Assembly (NCBI GenBank): GCA_033065855.1
Contig: JAVXUO010000167.1
Location: forward strand, 124,001-188,000
Source: Escallonia rubra
Taxonomy: Eukaryota; Streptophyta; Magnoliopsida; Escalloniales; Escalloniaceae
Length of the DNA: 64,000 nt
Direction: 5' to 3'
Shown: in pieces, positions 35,525 to 47,071 of the stretch
How positions within the stretch are numbered: position 1 is the first letter of the stretch
How the letters are laid out: every line of letters begins with the position of its first letter
The notes under the pieces: generated by a model
What the model saw: the letters and a program-made list of their open reading frames with translations, nothing else
The model's database searches: none
Told to the model about the DNA's origin: nothing
Program-made: the position numbers and the translations under genes

Positions 35525-37570
35525 TGTTGCAATCCCATCCTAGATACGCACTTTTGGACCACTCTCGGCCCCCCCTCTGACACGTCAAATTTTCAACAGT
35601 CAAAGTTCAACGTTGCCGAGCCAGTCAACCCGAATTGAAACCCTTATAAACAACCTTGACACTGCCTCAACCTTCCCCAAGGGTTGGCCTCGGTCTTCCC
35701 CCAGCATGACGCGCGTCTCCGCGACACATGTCGCCATGCCCGAGCACCATCTCTGCTTCACGTGCCCCCGGCACGACGCCAGTCTCCACAACACCCGTCC
35801 CGGCACCCAAGCGTTGTCTTCGCATCACGTGCCCCTGGAAAGACGCTTGTATATGCGACAGCCTTCGCTGTACCTGCGCGCCACTCTTGCATCACATGCC
35901 CCCGGCACGACACCCGACTCCACGACACTCGTTGCCACTTCCGTGCGCCATTTTCATGTTACATGCCCCGGCACCACACACATCTATCGTGCCTTTGCGC
36001 CACGTCATTCCCCTAATTCTCTATCATACTATCGTGCCACCGTCATAGCACACATCTGTCTTGCCCGTGCGCCGTACTGTTTATACAGTCGCACCCCCTG
36101 GCATCCTTTCAGATTACCACGACCCCCTATTGGTCCATACTTTCACCACGCCATGTCCACCTTCCTTTGGTCGTGGAACATGTTTCAACCCACTCCTCAT
36201 GGTGTGCAGCATCCCACGGGGATAGGCGACTCTTTCAGCACACTATCTCCACTAGGGAGCTCCAAGTGCTCCGGCATGAAGACTCCCCTCCCACCAGGTA
36301 GGCGACTCCTTCGGGACACTAACTTGGCGCGCTCCGAGTGTTTCAGTAGAAGAACTCACCCGCGAGATAGGCTCGCTCTCTAAGACATTATCTATGCCAA
36401 GGAGCTCCAACCTTTTCCCCCAGGTAGCCGACTCCTCCGTGACACTCCTTCCTCCCAATCGAGTAACCGACTCTTCTGGGACACTACCTTGGCGCACTCC
36501 AAGTGCTTCGACACAAGGACTTACTCGTGGGATAGGCTTGCTATCTAAGACACTATCTTTGCCAAGGAGATCCAAATGCTCCGACATGAAGGCTCTCCTT
36601 TTGCCAGGTAGGCGACTCATCTGGGCCACTACCTCAGCTCGTCGGGAAGACTCCTCCTTTAGGGCACTACCTCGTCGTGTCGGGCAGACGACTCCTTCCG
36701 TACATTACCTCAGCCCGTCAGGTAGGCGAATCTTTTAACATACTACCTTTTCATGCTCCGAATGCTTTGGCATGAGGACTCACCCGCGGGATACGCTTGC
36801 TCTCTAGGAGACTATCTCTGCCAGGGTGTCTGCATGACTAGTCTATGTGCTCTGACATTAGGGGCTTTTCATAGGCACCCCTACAGATTATGACCTCGGG
36901 TCACTTCGAGACAGGAACAGGTCTCTAGAGGGCATTGCGCCTAGTCCGCGTGGCAGTTGGGCGTCAGGCCTTCCCCATCATCGACAGGTCCTCGGTATCT
37001 CTTGAAGCCCCGTGGGACTCTACAAGGGCTTTGGACTGGCTGCTAGACCAAAGGGCTCTCTAGCCACACCGGTGCTATGTGAGTAACTCTATTCAGACAA
37101 ACAGAGCGACAATGTGATGAGCAGGCCAGGTAGATATGCGACTGGACAATTTATGGAGCACTGGCATATATGGGCCTCTCGGTGACTCTCAGGGAGTGCC
37201 ACGTGTCGATTGATGACATCGTCATCTTAACTCCTATAAATATAAGGCTCATTTGGGACATAAGTATAAAACTCATTCTCAAAATTCACTTTCTCACTCT
37301 AGAATTCAAGAGCTAGAAAATTCTAGAGAGAGAAACATACAAGACCCTGACTTTGGACCTAAGCACTGGACTGTGACTGTCATCGTGTATTCACCTTGCG
37401 CCATTGCTCTCGTAGCACTGCCACTGCTCAGGCTCTGTATGGGAAGCCTTGTTCTTTGCCCTTACTCCCACATCCTTACTCTATCCTACATCAGCATACA
37501 AGGCATCTGACTTGAATTGCATTCTTTGTGGCACCTCCACATCTACTGCAAACCTACTTCTTTGGCATCA
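35525..37570 (+). repeat. 5' LTR of element 2
   Basis: Homologous to the element 1 LTRs read in reverse. It contains the tandem module (ggcgactcctccgggacac-type words at about 36230-36740), CACGTG at 37200-37205 and TATAAATA at 37235-37242. It is followed by TTTTGGCGATTCTG at 37571 as primer-binding region. Confidence 0.85.
37200..37242 (+). promoter_or_regulatory. LTR promoter block of element 2
   Basis: CACGTG, then TGATGACATCGTCATC, then TATAAATA, in the same order and spacing as in the 5' LTR of element 1. Confidence 0.65.
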
Positions 37571-37641
37571 TTTTGGCGATTCTGTTGAGGAGGTGAGCAT
37601 CGCAATGCAGTTTGTCCCTTGTCTGACACACCCAAGCAACC

Positions 37642-38590
37642 ATGCCTGAGCAATGCAGGGCTACCAGGACTACTAGCCATAGCCTCAACCCGACCATCCA
37701 AGAAGAACATCACATCGGGGACCAAGAGAAGACCAGCCATAACCAATTTCAAGCTCTCTGTGGGATGGATGCACCCAATGATCATCAAAGCCACAGTCCT
37801 ATGCCTCACCCCTACCATCAACGACCTTCAAGCTCTCAATCTTCTCATGGCCACCATCTTGGCTCTCAAGGCCTCAAAGCTCCCTACCCTATCTCCGCTG
37901 CTCACCCCGTGTCATCTAAGCTTAGGGTTGGCCCGTGTTGCTCATATCCAGCCTTTAGGGCATGGCCTAGTTCTGGACACTGCCCAGGTCCCAATGTCAC
38001 GACCACCGTTGCCTTTGTCCTCCGGGCCCTTGGCGGTAGGACTCTGGCACCCTCACCCGCAGCTCCCCACTTTACCCTTGCTCGGAGTACTTCGAAGACT
38101 CACGACTCAATTAAGATGGAACTTAACCCTAACATAATCAACCGACACCTAAACACAAGTCATGCCCCCGACTTGCTCCAGTCAACCCTTCTGGACTGTC
38201 GGTGTCCTGTAGCTGGCACTACCCCTGTGCAAACCACACCCCAAGAAGGTACTCCATGTCACAAACCCTTCTTTACTATTGTCATCCCCTTAATGCCCCA
38301 GGTCACCTCGTCTGGGGGCTTAGGTGCCAGGATCATCTCGACCGGGCACAAACCCTTCCCTGCTTCGTATTATCTCCACCGTCTCAAATAGTCATCTTTA
38401 CCGTACTCATCATATATGCTATTCGGCCATGCTCCCTATTGTAGCGACCTCGCCACTAAACCCTACCCTGTCAAGTACAAGCAACCAGCATTTACCTTAT
38501 TCAACAGAAAAGAGGGCAATGCCAGTGACACGGTTCCCTAGAGCACCACAGAGAGGATGACACTTTGAAGCTTCAGGAATTTCACAATCC
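37642..38590 (+). pseudogene. gag remnant of element 2
   Basis: The start MPEQCRATRTTSHSLNPTIQ matches the gag start of element 1 (MPIQRRATSQSLNPAIQ), and GMDAPN follows. The frame shifts afterwards, and the text breaks off at the equivalent of the LREFHKS segment, at about 38587, where LTR sequence begins. Confidence 0.8.
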
Positions 38591-40075
38591 CTGCTACCGT
38601 GCCACCGGCACCCTACACATCTGTTGCGCTTAGTCGTGCCTGTTGGCATCCTGTCATACTACCAGGCCCCCCATGTTGGTCCATCCTTTCAGCACACAAT
38701 CCGCACATTACTTTAGTCATGGAACATGTTTTGAACCACTCCCTGGAATCCCGTGGGGATAAGAAACTCCTCTGGAATGCTATCTTGATCAGGGAGCCCC
38801 AAGTGCTCTGGCATGAAGACCCCCTCCCCCCACGTAGGCGCCTTCTCCGGACACTACCTTTCGTGCTCAGAACAAGGACTCACCACAGGATAAACTCTCT
38901 CTCTAAGACACTATCTCCTGTAGAGAACTCCAACTCCCCTTCCACCAGGTAAGTAACTCCTCTGGGACACTATCACGGCCCGTCGGGTAGACGACTCCTC
39001 CGGGACACTACCTTGGCACACTCCAAGTGCTCCTGCATAAGGACTCACCCGTGGGATAGGTTCGTTTTCTAAGACACTATCTCCACCAGGGAGCTCCAAA
39101 GGCTCAGGCATGAAGACTCCCCATCCGCCAGGTAGCGACTCCTTCCGGACACTACCTCGTCCCATTGGGTAGGCGACTCCTCCATGATACTACCTCGAAG
39201 TCGGGCAGGCGACTCTTTTCGGACACTACCTCGGCCCGTCAGGTAAGTAATTCTTCCAGGACACTACCTTGACATGCTCCGAGTGCTTCGGCATGAGGAC
39301 TCACCTGCGGGATAAGCTCGTTCTCTAAGATACTATCTCCACTAGGGTGTCTTCACGACTAATTTATGTGCTCCGGCACTGGGGGATTTTAATTGACACC
39401 CCTAGGAACTATGACCCTCAAGTCACTTCGAGACACAAGCAGGTCTATGGAGGGCATCGTGCCTAGTCCGTTTGGCAGTTGTGCATCAGGTCTTCTCAAC
39501 TGCTGCCAGGTCCTCGGCATCTCTCGAAGCCCTGTCGCTTTGGACTGGTGGCTACATCAAAAGGGCTCTCTGGCCACACCAGCGCTATCTAGTCCAGTCT
39601 TTCCAGACAGACAGAGCGACGTTATGTTAATTAGGTCAGATGGATATGCAAACTGACAGTCTGTGGAGCATCGATATCTGTGGGCCTCTCGATGAGGTGT
39701 CACTATAAGGGAGCGCCATGTGTCGGTTAATGACATCATCATCTCAATCTGTATAAATAGGGGGATTGAGAATTCATTTGGGATAGAAGAATAAAACTCC
39801 TCTTACATCCATTTTCTCACTCTAGAATTCTAGAGCTAGAGAACTCTAGAGAGAGAAACATACATGACCCTGACTTTGGACTTAAGCATCGACTGTGACT
39901 GTCGTCGTGTCATCACCTCACATCACTGCCACTCCTCAGGCTCTGTCTGGAAAACCTTGATCTCTGTCCTTGCTCCATCCTTGCTTTGTCCCACATCAGC
40001 AAACTTGGCATCTGACTCGAACTGCATTCCTTGCGGTACCTTCACGTATACTGTGAACCCACTTCTTTGGCATCA
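38591..40075 (+). repeat. 3' LTR of element 2, truncated at its 5' side
   Basis: It starts in the LTR interior (ctaccgtgccaccggcacc, matching about 36027 in the 5' LTR). It carries tandem modules at about 38930-39345 and TATAAATA at 39752-39759, and ends CATCA at 40071-40075. Confidence 0.8.
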
Positions 40076-40080
40076 CATAT

Positions 40081-40933
40081 GTATTATGACTTTAATTTAA
40101 TTTTTTTACTTCTGAAGACATACTTTTATATGGAAATAAAATACTAGACATTGAGAAAATCGAGTTGCATATCAAGTCTAATAGCTATTAATTATGTTGT
40201 AGTTAAGTTAGTCTTTAACTTAGATCGAAAACTTTAGTAAATCTGAAAACAAATTTAACTTGGTAAACATATTTTTAAATATTTTTTAAAACTTTAACAA
40301 TGTGCTTACTATGAGGTTTTGAGGTATTTTATTCAGACACGTTAATTAAACTTTTTGAACCTTATACAATTCGCTTATGCAGTAACGTATTGATCTTACT
40401 ATTTTGTATATATGTTCTTTTTGGTGGATTGTATTTCCTCTCAAAAGAATGACCTCAATGTTACTTATAAGTTTCTCTATTAGTATGTAATCAACGTTAT
40501 GGGCATGCCCTCGAACTTACAAATCGTTTTGAAAAGATACTTACACAATGAGAATAAAATGTCTCATGAAAGTAACATATTGATCTCAATATATCTTTCG
40601 CGTACTTTTGTGAGTATAGTTAGGTTTTTTTCTTTTTTTTTTTGTATAATATAAACTTCTAATTTTTAATTTCCTATATGATTACTAACTCAGAATTCCA
40701 TATCTACTCAAGGATATTGCTTCTTTATGTTTCACTATGAGGGTTAATTGATTTTGTTAAAAAGAAAGGAAATTTATTTAAAAAAAACATTATTATATCT
40801 GATAAGATAACCATAAAAGTTTTAGATAGTGCAATAGGTATTATAATAGATTTTATATATCTGTCATTAAAAACTAAAAAAAAAAAAAAATACTGCTGAT
40901 TTTTGTCTGTGCGTGAGAAGGAGGGAGAGGGAG
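40081..40933. other. AT-rich upstream region of the glutaredoxin-like gene
   Basis: No frame is visible. An internal similarity links gtaacgtattgatcttactat (about 40382) and gtaacatattgatctcaat (about 40573). T and A runs occur at 40627-40642 and 40874-40890. The promoter was not resolved. Confidence 0.4.
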
Positions 40934-43900
40934 ATGACCATTGCAATAGCGATTGGTAGACGTGGCAATTTTCTGCCGTACCCGGTCAAAAACCCCGGGT
41001 ACGGGTACATATATGTGCTACCCGTGGAAAATAAACCCGTACCCAAACCAAACCGTAATTTTTGGATCGGTCCGGGTCGAGTTGCGGGTTACCCGGATAT
41101 ACCCGTAAATCTCACCTATCCATGCATCTTGACATTCCCCTCATTTAGTCACTCGGTCGTCTCTCCGTCTATCTTCCTCTTCCCCTCTCTCTCTCTCACT
41201 CCATAGTTTAGTTTAGGGGTGGCAAAATGGGTGGGTGGGTTGAGTTTGGGTGAAAATTAAATGGATTGGGTATAAATGGGTGACTCACCCGTTTAGACCC
41301 ATTTAGTTGTGGGTCAAATGGGTCATTTCTTAATTGGGTTGGTTTGACCCATTTGACCCAATAGTGATCCATATCTAATTCAGCCTCTTATTTAGCTCGG
41401 TATAGTATCTAAAACAAACTTTCGCCAAATTTTGTCCTAATTATACATGTCATCATCAACGGCGAATCGCCCAATCCCGGCACTGTAGCCACCGACAAAC
41501 GCCGGCCACCACCACAAGTTCCCCAAATCCACCTGCGATGCCACCCACCGCCCCCTCACCTCCCTCCATAAAAGAAACCGCCGGCGTTGGCCAACCCGTC
41601 CTCTGCCTCTCCTCCTCAACCACTCCCGCGTCCTCTGCCTCTCCGCCGGCGTTGGCCAACCCGTCCTTGCCCTCAACCAGATCGGCGTCGACGACGTCAC
41701 TGGCGTGGAGCTCGTCGACTTGCCGCCGCCGCGACATTACCGTAATCTCCACAATCGATCCCATTTCTACCGCCCACAGCCCACCACCACCCACACCCAT
41801 TACTTCGACAACCGCAACGACAACCGCCTCAGTACCGCAATCACCACTGAAGAGCCAATGTTACTACCATCACACCATAGCAACCACCTCTAAGAAATGC
41901 TATAAGTTCCATATTATAGCATGTGACCAAGAACTCACCTCAATGAAAAAGTCAAAATCTGAAGCTCTCTAAAATTCCAGTAGATCTAATTCCAGATATG
42001 AGCCAGGGTGGCCATGCCTTCGCCGGAATCATTCGGTGAGGGCGTCGCTGTAGTGACAGCGGTGGTGACGAAGAGTTGGCGAGTTACGAGGGAGTGGCGA
42101 CAGCGATGGTGGTGGTGACGAAGCGGCGACGACGAGTGGAGATGAGTGGATGTCGCCGGTGAGTGGAGATGACGGCGTTGGGTGAAGGAGTGGCGGCGAG
42201 CAACGATGGGCTTGATGGTTTCCGCCGGGAAGAAAGAGAAGACGGGTGAGAGATTGAGAAGAAACGGATGGAAAGTCAAACCACTAAAAATATTGCTGAT
42301 GGGTAAATGGCACCCATTTGTAAACCATGAAAACCAATGGGTTGATGGTTGATAAATGTGTGACCCATTTATACCCAATTATATAAATGGATGGGTTTGG
42401 GTCATTTTTAAATGGGCGGATTTGGGCGGGTAAACGGGTTTGGGTTGTGATTGCCACCCCTAGTTTAGTTTCATTCACCAGAGACATCTCTCTCTCTCTC
42501 ATACATCCACACCACCACAGATGATCCACTCCACTCATAGCCTCGGATATGTCGCCGATCACTTCTCCGCCTCTCTCTCTCTCTCATAGATCGACCACCA
42601 CCGCAGATCTGCCGTAGTAAGTACTTCTTCATCGGTCTCTCTTTCACTCAAATACTCAATCATAGATCCATCGTCGATGGCCGACGACAACTACCATAGT
42701 TTCTGTCGACGGCAACTACCACGGATCTGCCGAACTACTTCAGATCTGTAAACTACTCCACGGATCTGCCACCAATCTTCCAGTCAACCGCCGATCGAGA
42801 AGATGTGATGTTATATGTGTGAAAATATGTTGTATTTTGGATTGTTGGTGGAATTTATTGATCTAATTGTATTTTGTAGAGAATGGGATTGTATTTTGTT
42901 GACATTTAACTGTTTATTTTAGATTGTGGGTGGGGAATTGGATTACCGTATTTATTATTTAACACGTTATCAGCTGATTTTATTTTTAGTTTGTAATTTT
43001 TAATTTTTGTGAAAATTGGAATTAATTTTAACAACTATAAAAAATATATATAGCATACTAGCTGAAAAAGCAAAAGAAGCGAAAAACAAGAAAAAAAATA
43101 TATGCCTAAATAGAGAGAAATTTTGTTTTATTAACAAAATTAGAAATTAATGATTTACCCGCGGGTAATACCCAACCCGCAAGGGTAGGGTACGGATTCA
43201 GAAAAACCTTATCCAGAAAAATCGGGTAAAATTTACCGGCCCGTTTTTACCAGTACCCGACAGGCATACCTGTTTGTCAGGTCTAGCGATTGGTGGTGCA
43301 GCAGCAAGAACATCGCAATCATGGTCAAGTACAGCCCCTAATTTTAGAAGGAGCAAATTCTTCTTCACCCCTTTAGCGTGCTGTTCTTACTCTAAACAGC
43401 CCACTCCTTCCGGACCAGTATCAAGGATTAGTATCAACTCCAAGCCTGGTTGTGCGATGGCCTCGAGGAAAAGCTCCATGATGCTCTCTTTATCTGGCCC
43501 TTCTTCCCTCCATGACATTGATTTACATGTTACTCTACTCATCTCTTTCATGTTCAATTCTTACTTGTGTAGTTGCGTATTTTGTTGATACCTGAAGTGG
43601 GTTCTATTATATAAGAGATATTACTACGAATCCTGATTGGGAAAGGGCTTACCAGTATGAGATTCCTGTACTGGCCAGAATCCGCTTTGATGGAACTGAT
43701 GTTAGTTTTAGTTGGTTATCTCTTCTTATCGTATTTTGGAGGAGACAATTTTGTCTTTGAGTAAGAGTTTGTTATCCTAAATCTGTTTCTTGAGTCTGTT
43801 AATTGCAAAGGACGGTGAAAAACATGAATGTCACATTGTATGTTGTAATGAGATTGAATAATGGGAAGAGACACAACATTGTTGCCAATGCTGTTATTTG

Positions 43901-46900
43901 GCGAAGTTGACATGTCTTTAGTAGTAGCTCAAAATGCAGTTACACAATTTGTTGGCATTTGGGTTTAGCTCGTAAGCTCGTGTCGGGTCCCACTCATGAA
44001 CCCATAAAGCCAAAAGGCTTGGAGGTGGTTAAAGGGATTTTCTTGGCTTAAAAAGGGGGAGGTAAGGGAGCGGAAGGGACCCATCTCTCAACCTTCTCCT
44101 TTTTGTCCTCCATAGCTAGCTACTTGGGAGAAAATGACTCTTGTCGAGTGGAAATCTGGATCAAGCTCATGTAGTCTAATCCATTGTGGGGCATTTGTTG
44201 TGATGTTCGTTGGCACGTGAAATAGTGACGAGATCCTGGAGGTGTGTCATATGTGTTCACGCAAACGCTTATTCGGGTAAGTCTCGAATACCTTCACAAT
44301 TAGTTTGTACAGAAAAATGCGCATGAAATGATCGTGATTCCTATTATTATGAATGTGTGGGGTGAAATTAGTGTTGGCCTAGGTGTTGCATAGGCTGCAT
44401 TTTGCCCCCCGAAATGGCAATGAATGGCAAGGCACACAAATTTCGACCCAAGAATGGCGATGAATGCAAAGAATTGAGGATACGAAGTTTAAAGTACAAT
44501 AAAATGGGCTATTTTAAGAATATAGTATGAAAGACTACTTCCCTCCCAAAATAATCGATAATGTTTGATTTGCACGAAGTTTAAGGAATTTCATCAGTTG
44601 TCTTGATTTTCCTTTTTTACCCTTTGCCTCTAAGATCAATTAAAATGGGCCACTTTGTTCACTGTTCTCTTCATCTTTTTCTCTGGCTACATAGTACTTC
44701 TTTTCTGGCCACATAATACTGTTCTCTTCTAGTTTTCTAGTCTTCTTTCCATTGTAAATTAGTTTTCATTCATGAAGAAGACTCTTGTTTATAGTGTTAG
44801 TGTAAATTAGGTTTCTAAACCTCACCAAATTTCATCGTAGCCACCTCAAACCACCACCAAACTGCCATCGTATTCCTTTCAAGCGTTATCACCAACTTTT
44901 CTCAAACCCAGATCTAGAAGAGAAAAGAAAGAGAGATAAAGAATAAGAAGAAAAAAGATAGAATTGAGCATGATTTTATTTTATCTTCTTTCTTATTTCT
45001 CCGTTTGTCTAGGATAGAAACTTTTATGAAATCAAATCTAAAATTAAAAAACTACCTCTCTTAACATAAAATACTTTATGGAAACCAAATCCCCAAATCA
45101 AAATTTAGAAGTAAAGAAACGATTAATATCAAAATTATAACCTGAAAATCTATCCAAAATAAAAAGATCTAACGCCTCGAATTCGCATAGTCACTCTCCT
45201 CAAAGCTAGTTGTTCGCTTAATTGCTATTAATGATGCGTAGGTGAACTCCCAGGCACGCCCACACATGCCTAGGGAACACCCAAGAACACCTAGGAAGGC
45301 CGAAGCACGCCTACTCGATCTGACTTAACATTCAAATAGTGATGGTTGAGATGATATTGGCCCGAAAAAGGGGCGACAATGGCGGTCGGGGAGGGTTACG
45401 GCAGTAGTGAGGCAGATTAGACAAGGGGCGACGATAGTTTCGGCGGTGGTTGAAAGGAGATTATGGTTGATAGATAGACACAAAAAAATTGAGACAAAAG
45501 AAGGGGCTTGGTGGTCGATCACAGTGCACAGGCGACTGAAAGAGAGAATGAGAAGGATGATGAAGAAAGAAATGATAGGAGAGGAGAGCCCCGGGGGGGG
45601 GGGGGGAGGGAGAGAGAGAGAGAGGGGAGAGATGTTTGGTTAGTGGAGAGGAGAGAGAATAATGGTTATGTGCCTCTGTGGCTCATCGGGGAATGAGAAG
45701 GAAAATAATGGAAGTGGTCCAAGGGTATAAATGGAAAAAACCTTACAAGATCTTTCATAATTTGGAAAGTGAGCAATATTTTTGGGATTGCCCAAAAAGA
45801 AAAATTGAGCAATTAAATTGGGATGGAGGGAATACAACACATAATATGTGTAAGTTTCTAAAGGTGTTAGGACGCTGGGTGGATAAGATAGAAACCTTTC
45901 ACGAGTTAGGAATCTAACATTTCTTAAGAAGTTTGGAGTTGACTGATATTACCCCCAAATGTTGAAGGCGTTAGAGATTTTGACCCCTTATTTTAAGATC
46001 TTGTTATGATGAACACCCTTTAGGAGTAGGATAGGGTGAAATACAAGGAGTCAAATGTAATTGCAAATTTGAATATGCTTCTAACTACGCAACTAGAATT
46101 ATGAAGATTGATTTTCTACAATGGCATAAAACGTCTCTCGGAGTTTGTTTACCGGGCCCATTATATACTATTATGGGTAGCATCCATGTTTTTATATACA
46201 TTATTTAGATTATTTTGCGTTTTTTGTATCTACAAGACCTAAAACTGCTGACTAAGAGACATTAATCACTAACCTATAGCCTGTCCTACTGTTGTCACTA
46301 TTCTAAAACTACATTTCTCTAGTGGATTATTCAAGAGTCAGGAGTGCATTCTAGCTTTTAAAGTGAAGACCAAGTCTCCAAAAAGAGGGTAGAGCTGAAG
46401 TAAAAAAATGCTCCCTCCATCCCAGATTTATTGCTCATTTTGACTTGGCGCGCATCTTAAGAAAGTTGGTCAAAAATGTCAAGTTTCCTATACTACCCTT
46501 AATTGCCTTTTGCTTTTTCAATTTCTCCTTCGTGCCTTTAGCACATGGATCCCGGTTCTTATTCTTCCCTCTCTTCTTCCCTCCGTCTTCCCTCAATCTT
46601 GTAACCTATAGGTCCATAACTAATTCCATCCAACCAACCCCCAAGAGGAAAGCCATAATTCTGAATCTTTACGTTAGTTTGGAATTCCGTAATAATCAAT
46701 ATAATCATCAAATCAATTACGATCAAATCTTCACACAATTAAAATAACAAATCGATAACTTTGAGATCCTTGCAAATCAAACAAAATAGATCGCATCTGA
46801 ATTTTCTAGATCGTGCAAGCTCAAATATTGGACTAAAGCTGAATCTTCAACCAAAATTTGATTTATCCAAGTTGTAATTTGTGGTCAAACGGCGTCGGCG

Positions 46901-47037
46901 ATGTTGGCCAAACGGAGGCGGCGATGGTGGTCAACGGGGAAGTGATGGTGAACGCGTCGGTGGACAGTTAGAGATGAAAATGGTTGTGGCCTAGAGGTTG
47001 AGAGAAAAGACAAAAGGAGAAGAGGAAGAGGGAGGTG

Positions 47038-47071
<34 letters not shown>

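Larger units (their letters stand above)
35525..40075 (+). mobile_element. gag-only LTR retrotransposon, deleted copy (element 2)
   Basis: This is the same family as element 1 in the opposite orientation. It begins TGTTGCAATCCC and ends TTTGGCATCA, with a near-matching target duplication of caaat (35520-35524) versus catat (40076-40080). The order is 5' LTR, primer-binding region, frameshifted gag, then an abrupt jump into the middle of the 3' LTR. The rest of gag, the internal 3' region and the start of the 3' LTR are therefore deleted. Confidence 0.85.

Noticed and set aside
35613..36383. 256-codon plus-strand frame
   Set aside because: It is the LTR of element 2 read through its repeats. 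It begins just inside the LTR and has no family features.
41538..41972. 144-codon frame in the inner hAT element
   Set aside because: A possible captured fragment, but no family was recognised and both strands are open because of GC-rich sequence. Not called as a gene.
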